A stretch of 38,753 nt of DNA, taken from the NCBI GenBank assembly GCA_017402445.1, contig JAFPME010000003.1:1-38753 (forward strand). The letters run 5' to 3'. Of the stretch, positions 34,285-38,753 are shown piece after piece. Within the stretch, counting starts at the first letter, position 1. The number at the start of each line of letters is the position of its first letter. The notes under the pieces are model-generated. The model saw only the letters and a list, made by a program, of their open reading frames with translations, was not told the origin of the DNA and made no database searches. The stretch is from Prevotella sp. (lineage in GTDB: Bacteria > Bacteroidota > Bacteroidia > Bacteroidales > Bacteroidaceae). Position numbers and translations under genes: made by a program.

Positions 34285-35817
34285 ATGAAAAAAATCCTTT
34301 TTACCCTTTCATTCGCACTCTTCGCCTTGGCCTCCGTGGCACAGGAACGTCCTAAGCTGGTCGTCGGCATCGCTGTTGACCAGATGAGATGGGACTATCT
34401 CTACCGTTTCTACGACGAATACACCACCGGCGGCTTCCGCCGGATGCTCGACGAAGGCTTCACCTGCGAGAATTGTCAGATTAACTACATCCCCTCTGTG
34501 ACCGCCATCGGCCACACTTCAATCTTCACAGGCAGCGTGCCCAGCATCCATGGCATCGCAGGCAACAACTTCATGATTGACGGACAGATGGTTTATTGCA
34601 CTGAAGACAAAACCGTCAGCACCGTAGGCAGCGATACCAAGGCCGGACAGATGTCTCCGCGCAACATGCTGGCAACCACTATCGGCGACGAATTGAAGAC
34701 CGCCACCAACTGGCAGGCGAAGGTCATCGGCGTGAGCTTCAAGGACCGGGCCGCCATTCTGCCCGCCGGACACTCGGCCGACGCCGCTTACTGGTTCGAC
34801 AAGAAAGCTCTCTGCTTCATTTCCAGCACGTACTACATGCAGGAACTGCCGAAGTGGGTGAAAACGTACAACGACCGCATCAGCGGCGAAATCAAACAGC
34901 TCGCCAAGAAAGGCAAGGACACGCCTGTCATCGACCTCATTCAGTACGAACCCTACGGCAACGAAATCACTGTCGGCTTGGCGAAGGCCGCCATCAAGAA
35001 CGAACGGTTAGGCCAGGGCAAGACAACCGACATGCTCACGCTGAGCTTCTCCTGCCCCGACATCACCGGCCACCGCTACGGAACGCACCACGAGAAGACA
35101 CACGCACAGTACATAGAGCTCGACAAACAGCTGGCCGAGTTCTTCCGCTATCTCGACGACAATGTCGGCAAAGGCAAGTATCTCGTCTTCCTCTCGGCCG
35201 ACCACGGCGCTGCCAACGGCATCCTGCAGAACCAGGCGCACAAGATACCGTCCGACGGATTCTTCATCGACAAGGAAGAACCCGCACTGAACGCCTACCT
35301 TCGCGAACATTTCGGCTTGGACTCTGCACTGCCCAATGACAACTTCAACCTGACGAAGCGCATCATGGACTACAAAGTGGTGCTCGACCGTGAGAACATC
35401 CGGAAGTGGGGCATTAACGAGGACGAGGTGAAAAAGGCCATCATCGACTACTTCAAGCAGCGGCCCGGCGTGAACTACTGCTTCGATCTGGAGCGCATCA
35501 ACGATGCCAGCGTGCCGTCGCTCATCCGCGAGAAGGCCGTCAACGGCTACAACCACGCGCGCAGCGGCGACATTCAGATTATTCTGAAACCAGGCTACTA
35601 CGGTGTGTGGAAGCAGATTGACAGCGGTACGACCCACGGATGCTGGAATCCCTACGACTGCCACATCCCGTTCCTGCTCATGGGCTGGCACGTAGAGCAC
35701 GGTTCGACGGCAGCCGAGGTCCACATCACCGACATTGCGCCCACCATCTGCAACCTCATTCACATCCAGATGCCGTCGGGCTGCATCGGAAAGTCTGTCG
35801 AACAGGTCAACGACTGA
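34285..35817 (+). CDS. PafA-like alkaline phosphatase
   Basis: Zinc-dependent phosphate monoesterase of the alkaline phosphatase superfamily, secreted (signal peptide 1-19, ends SVAQ). The 510 residues show the PafA pattern: metal ligand D32 (AVDQMRWD), nucleophile T73 in PSVTAIGHTS (Thr where classic alkaline phosphatases have Ser), K153 and R155 in FKDRAA, D259/H263 in CPDITGHRYG, D306/H307 in SADHGAAN and H451 in TTHGCWNP. PafA-type enzymes are a main route of phosphate release in Bacteroidetes. It lies 135 bases after sprA and heads a tight group with the next two genes (gaps of 32 and 28 bases). No matching promoter was found upstream. Confidence 0.92.
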   Translation: MKKILFTLSFALFALASVAQERPKLVVGIAVDQMRWDYLYRFYDEYTTGGFRRMLDEGFTCENCQINYIPSVTAIGHTSIFTGSVPSIHGIAGNNFMIDGQMVYCTEDKTVSTVGSDTKAGQMSPRNMLATTIGDELKTATNWQAKVIGVSFKDRAAILPAGHSADAAYWFDKKALCFISSTYYMQELPKWVKTYNDRISGEIKQLAKKGKDTPVIDLIQYEPYGNEITVGLAKAAIKNERLGQGKTTDMLTLSFSCPDITGHRYGTHHEKTHAQYIELDKQLAEFFRYLDDNVGKGKYLVFLSADHGAANGILQNQAHKIPSDGFFIDKEEPALNAYLREHFGLDSALPNDNFNLTKRIMDYKVVLDRENIRKWGINEDEVKKAIIDYFKQRPGVNYCFDLERINDASVPSLIREKAVNGYNHARSGDIQIILKPGYYGVWKQIDSGTTHGCWNPYDCHIPFLLMGWHVEHGSTAAEVHITDIAPTICNLIHIQMPSGCIGKSVEQVND

Positions 35818-35849
35818 TCCCAATAAACCAACCTTAACACACAAAAAAC

Positions 35850-36428
35850 ATGAAGAAAACGACATTTTTGATGGCGTCGCTGAGCGCGATGTTCATGCTC
35901 TGCGCCTGCGGAGGCGCAGCCAACAAGGCAGAGGCCGCGGCAACCGAACAACCCGAAACGACCGAGACCACAGCCGCCGAGGCGCCTGCTGCCAAGGAGT
36001 CCGTCACCTATCAGAACAAGGACTTCAAGTATTCCGTCCAGCTGCCGGCAGGTTTCGAGCAGCAGAACGACGACGCCGAGATGGAAGCCAGCCGCGGCGG
36101 CAAGCTCTTCCTGCGCGACGGCTGCATGATTGATGTCACGGCGCGTAAGATGGACTACACGTACATCAAGGCCGAAGAGTCCATCAAGCAGTCGGGCGAG
36201 TTCGCTGCTTCGGCCTACGAAAGCGACGAAAACGGGAAACTGCTGTCGAAAGACATCCAGCCCGACCACTTCCTGGTGAAGGGACTCGACGAATTCGGCC
36301 TGCGTGCCAACTACGAAATGCAGAAGAACGGCGTGTCCGTAATCATCCACGTCACCTATCCGCAGGACCAGGAGGCAGCATTCAACAAGGAAGTCGACCA
36401 GGTGGTGCAGTCGCTGGTCGTGGAGTAG
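35850..36428 (+). CDS. small lipoprotein, unknown function
   Basis: A 192-residue protein with a lipoprotein signal: hydrophobic residues 6-17 and lipobox LCAC with Cys20, followed by Gly-Gly. A disordered Ala/Glu/Thr-rich linker (about 22-50) leads to one compact domain (about 52-192) that starts VTYQNKDFKYSVQLPAGF and ends VDQVVQSLVVE, the look of small periplasmic or surface lipoprotein domains in Bacteroidetes. No catalytic residues can be named. It lies between the phosphatase and lipid A deacylase genes in a likely operon, which points to the envelope but not to a function. Confidence 0.8.
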   Translation: MKKTTFLMASLSAMFMLCACGGAANKAEAAATEQPETTETTAAEAPAAKESVTYQNKDFKYSVQLPAGFEQQNDDAEMEASRGGKLFLRDGCMIDVTARKMDYTYIKAEESIKQSGEFAASAYESDENGKLLSKDIQPDHFLVKGLDEFGLRANYEMQKNGVSVIIHVTYPQDQEAAFNKEVDQVVQSLVVE

Positions 36429-36456
36429 GGCAGACTTCAGTGCTCCGTCTGCAACC

Positions 36457-37737
36457 GTGCCGTTGCGGCGGAGCCCACAGACCGTGCGGAATCTCGTATT
36501 GCTGATACTCCTGGGGGTGGCCGCGGCGGTGCAAGCCGCCAGTGGCGACACCCTACGCATCGTGGGCTTCACGGCCTACGCCAATCCCACATGGCAGTTT
36601 CCCATCGGCGGTCCGGAGAAGAAATGGCTCCGCGATACGCAGGCTTTCGTCTTCGGAGGCGAACTTCACTTCGGCGCCTTGCCCTGCGACAGCGACGCTT
36701 TTGCCGAAGACTACAACTATCCGACGCTCAGCCTGGGCGCAAAGCTCGCTCTCAACAACGGTGTCACCATGCGACGGACGGCCGATCCCTTGTGGGGAAA
36801 GCTCGTTCCTGTGGATTACGACTCGCACCTCGGCGACATCTTCACCCTCTACGGGGCCTTCTCGCGCCCGTTGCTGCGCCGCGGCCGCTGGCAGGTGGAC
36901 TATAGCTTGCGCGCAGGCGTGGGCTACGGACCGCACATCTACAACCGTACCGACAACATCGACAACGAACTGATAGGCTCCCGCTTCACCATTTTCTTCG
37001 GAGCCGGGCTGCTCGCCAGCTGCAGAATCAGCAGTCAGTGGGCACTCACGGCAGGCGTTCTCTACGGGCACCACAGCAACGGGGCCCTCGACCGGCCGAA
37101 CAAGGGCGAGAACCACGTGGGGCCCGTCGTCGGACTGCGCTATGCGCCGCGTCAGCTCGACCTGCCGCAGCGCGCGCCGAGTCCGCTGCGGCCTTTCCGT
37201 CGTTACTGGTATGCCGACCTGCGGTTAGGCTTCGGCGGCAAGACGCTGCTCGAAGACTGGCAGAAGACGCAGTACCAGACCGACCCGTCCGACCCCGACT
37301 ACCGCACAGACCACTTCCGTTTCTACACGGCCTACTCGCTTCAGGCCAGCCTCATGTGCCGCTATGCGCGCCGCTGGGCGTCGGGCTTGGGACTCGATGT
37401 CTACTATGGCAGCTACTACAAGCGTGTGCGCGATCTCGACAGAGCTGCCGGAGAGACGTGCAGCCACTCTCCTTGGTCGGTGGGAATCTCGGCAAAGCAC
37501 GAGGTGTACTACCACAACCTGTCGCTCAACATGGCTCTCGGACTCTATCTCTACCGACAGATGGGGGCCGGGGCAAAGGCCATCGAGCAGCCTTACTACG
37601 AGCGCATCGGCGTCTACTATACCTTTCCGCGGCTTGCCGGACTGCGCATCGGTGCCAGCGTGAATGCCCATTTCGCCAAGGCCGACATCACCGAATTCAT
37701 CGTCGGCATTCCTTTCCGTCTGTCAGCTGCTCCTTAG
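36457..37737 (+). CDS. acyloxyacyl hydrolase / PagL-like lipid A deacylase
   Basis: Outer-membrane barrel of the PagL/acyloxyacyl hydrolase family, which removes an acyl chain from lipid A. Up to 426 residues, with a hydrophobic signal (about 11-28, ends VQA), Gly/Tyr-rich beta strands throughout and the motif YGHHSNGAL near residue 205, whose His-x-Ser fits the catalytic pair of PagL; an acidic partner may be the Glu in KGENH. It is much longer than PagL of Pseudomonas (about 170), with the motif in the middle. There is no ATG: the start is GTG at 36457 or GTG at 36484 (VRNLVLLIL), and I cannot decide. It lies 28 bases after the lipoprotein gene. Confidence 0.7.
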   Translation: MPLRRSPQTVRNLVLLILLGVAAAVQAASGDTLRIVGFTAYANPTWQFPIGGPEKKWLRDTQAFVFGGELHFGALPCDSDAFAEDYNYPTLSLGAKLALNNGVTMRRTADPLWGKLVPVDYDSHLGDIFTLYGAFSRPLLRRGRWQVDYSLRAGVGYGPHIYNRTDNIDNELIGSRFTIFFGAGLLASCRISSQWALTAGVLYGHHSNGALDRPNKGENHVGPVVGLRYAPRQLDLPQRAPSPLRPFRRYWYADLRLGFGGKTLLEDWQKTQYQTDPSDPDYRTDHFRFYTAYSLQASLMCRYARRWASGLGLDVYYGSYYKRVRDLDRAAGETCSHSPWSVGISAKHEVYYHNLSLNMALGLYLYRQMGAGAKAIEQPYYERIGVYYTFPRLAGLRIGASVNAHFAKADITEFIVGIPFRLSAAP

Positions 37738-37900
37738 CAGTGCGCTCGCGCTTGCCTTTCGCAAGCTTCACAGTTGTCGTTTCTGTCAACTATTATTACC
37801 GAAAAATTGTGTCGGAATTTTTTGTCGTTTTAGAAAGCCGATTGCTCTTCTGACGGTAAAAAGTTCAAACAAAATTGCAGAAAAAATCTCTCCGTTTTTC
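37738..37900. other. intergenic stretch before array 3
   Basis: No gene seen. GCTTGC (37750-37755) and GCAAGC (37761-37766) form a small perfect hairpin with a 5-base loop right after the deacylase stop, but no T-run follows, so it is at best a weak terminator. The sequence turns AT-rich from about 37785 on. Confidence 0.4.
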
Positions 37901-38010
37901 AAAATGGCCCGTTTTACATTGCGAAATGGCCCGTTTTGCTCGTCAGAATGATTCATTCTGCGCCGCAAAACGGGCCATTTTCATGTGTAAAATGAGCCAT
38001 TTTGGAAGCT
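37901..38010. repeat. 22-bp-period array, 5 units, forming a long quasi-palindrome
   Basis: Five units in exact 22-bp phase, each a 15-bp odd-centred palindrome plus 7-bp spacer. Cores: AAAATGGCCCGTTTT, GAAATGGCCCGTTTT, AGAATGATTCATTCT, AAAACGGGCCATTTT, AAAATGAGCCATTTT; spacers ACATTGC, GCTCGTC, GCGCCGC, CATGTGT, GGAAGCT. Unit 3 is a perfect palindrome and units 4-5 are inverted versions of units 1-2, so 37901-38003 folds on itself about base 37952 with 40 of 51 positions paired and most mismatches in the spacers. A further 22-bp stretch (38011-38032) has GTCTTTT/AAAAGAC ends. It sits between convergent genes. Confidence 0.88.
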
Positions 38011-38174
38011 GTCTTTTTGTAAAGAAAAGACAAGTACTTCGCTTTCAGTGTCTTAGACGACTCTCATAATTCGCGCGTACGCGTCCGTCGGATTTTAATT
38101 TTAGAATTTTTCATTCTCAGAGGGCAAAATCGACATTTTTGTCCTGATTATTCAGCATTCTGCGGTCGTCCGCC

Positions 38175-38753
38175 TTACTTCTTGTCGTAGGCGTGGACAG
38201 GGTAGTCGATGGTGAAGTGCAGGCCGCGGCTCTCCTTGCGCTCCAGGGCGAAGCGCGTGATGAGGTAGCCCACGTTGATCATGTTGCGCAGTTCGCAGAT
38301 GTCCTTGCTGGCTTTCACGCGTTTGAAGAGCTGTTCTGTTTCTTCGTAGAGCGTGTCCAGGCGCACCCATGCGCGCTTCAGACGGAGGTCGCTGCGCACG
38401 ATGCCCACGTAGTTGGACATGATCTCGCCCACCTCTTTCACCGACTGCGTGATGAGCACCTGCTCCTCGTTGGTCATCGTTCCCTCGTCGTTCCACTCTG
38501 GAACCTTGTCGTTGAAGTCGTACAGGTCGATGTGTTCCAGCGAGTGTTTGGCTGCTGCGTCGGCATAGACCACGGCCTCGATGAGCGAGTTGCTGGCCAG
38601 TCGGTTGCCGCCGTGCAGTCCGGTGCACGAGCATTCGCCGATGGCGTAGAGCCGTTCTATCGACGAGCATCCGTTCAGGTCAACCTTGATGCCGCCGCAC
38701 ATGTAGTGGGCCGCGGGCCTGACGGGAATGTAGTCGGTGGTGATGTCGATGCC
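38175..38753 (-). CDS. nadB: L-aspartate oxidase, C-terminal part (truncated by window edge)
   Basis: FAD enzyme that oxidises L-aspartate to iminoaspartate for NAD synthesis. Only the last 192 residues are in the window; the frame stays open to base 38753, so the gene begins outside. Visible: HYMCGGIKVD, the flavin-binding LYAIGECSCTGLHGGNRLASNSL region (given here in family terms; the key parts are IGE and GGNRLASNS), and a C-terminal helical domain ending YPVHAYDKK, typical of NadB. The stop is at 38175-38177. No clear terminator follows, though array 3 lies about 165 bases downstream. Confidence 0.9.
   Translation of the reverse strand, partial: GIDITTDYIPVRPAAHYMCGGIKVDLNGCSSIERLYAIGECSCTGLHGGNRLASNSLIEAVVYADAAAKHSLEHIDLYDFNDKVPEWNDEGTMTNEEQVLITQSVKEVGEIMSNYVGIVRSDLRLKRAWVRLDTLYEETEQLFKRVKASKDICELRNMINVGYLITRFALERKESRGLHFTIDYPVHAYDKK

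Overview
The window looks like chromosomal DNA from a member of Bacteroidales, most likely a GC-rich Prevotella-type bacterium. Four things point that way. The protein families are typical of the phylum: SprA, a DUF3822 protein next to RsmD, a PafA-type alkaline phosphatase, Ddh and a secreted C1B peptidase. The promoters are of Bacteroidetes type (TTTG, about 19 bp, TAnnTTTG). Shine-Dalgarno sequences are mostly absent. One protease ends in a tail like those used by type IX secretion (T9SS). Genus-level assignment is inference. No tRNA, rRNA, CRISPR array, transposase or prophage gene was seen.

Layout: (1) 1-356, gene-free left flank with two small repeats. (2) A membrane-anchored ComEA-like helix-hairpin-helix protein (-) diverges from a dnaG-queD-queE-cls operon (+; DNA primase, two steps of 7-deazaguanine synthesis, cardiolipin synthase). 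(3) DUF3822-rsmD operon (-), whose promoter lies in an 88-bp tandem repeat, so three complete promoter sequences stand in a row. It diverges from a RecD-like helicase (+) that carries an in-frame GC-rich palindromic insertion. (4) A five-gene minus-strand run: dxs, trkA, trkH, a secreted beta-helix protein and manA. (5) A lipoprotein/barrel gene (-) diverging from a secreted C1B aminopeptidase (+), then a small DUF4332 protein, a subtilase with a sorting-type tail and a class A acid phosphatase. (6) ddh (-) convergent with these, then ruvA and the giant sprA (T9SS outer-membrane translocon), a PafA-like phosphatase, a small lipoprotein and a PagL-like lipid A deacylase (+). (7) The window ends inside nadB (-).

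Most genes are housekeeping or envelope genes. SprA would export proteins with C-terminal sorting tails, and the subtilase at 21531-23672 is a plausible local cargo. Cls and the PagL-like protein modify membrane lipids. PafA and the PhoN-like enzyme release phosphate outside the cytoplasm.

The most unusual signal lies between the genes. Three separate intergenic regions (9520-9717, 20378-20597, 37901-38010) carry degenerate arrays that keep a strict 22-bp period while the sequence changes. In all or part of each, the unit is a 15-bp odd-centred imperfect palindrome plus a 7-bp spacer, and two of the arrays also lie in larger dyad-symmetric structures. I do not recognise this as a named element. 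The nearest idea known to me is the minisatellite-bearing MITE described in Porphyromonas gingivalis.
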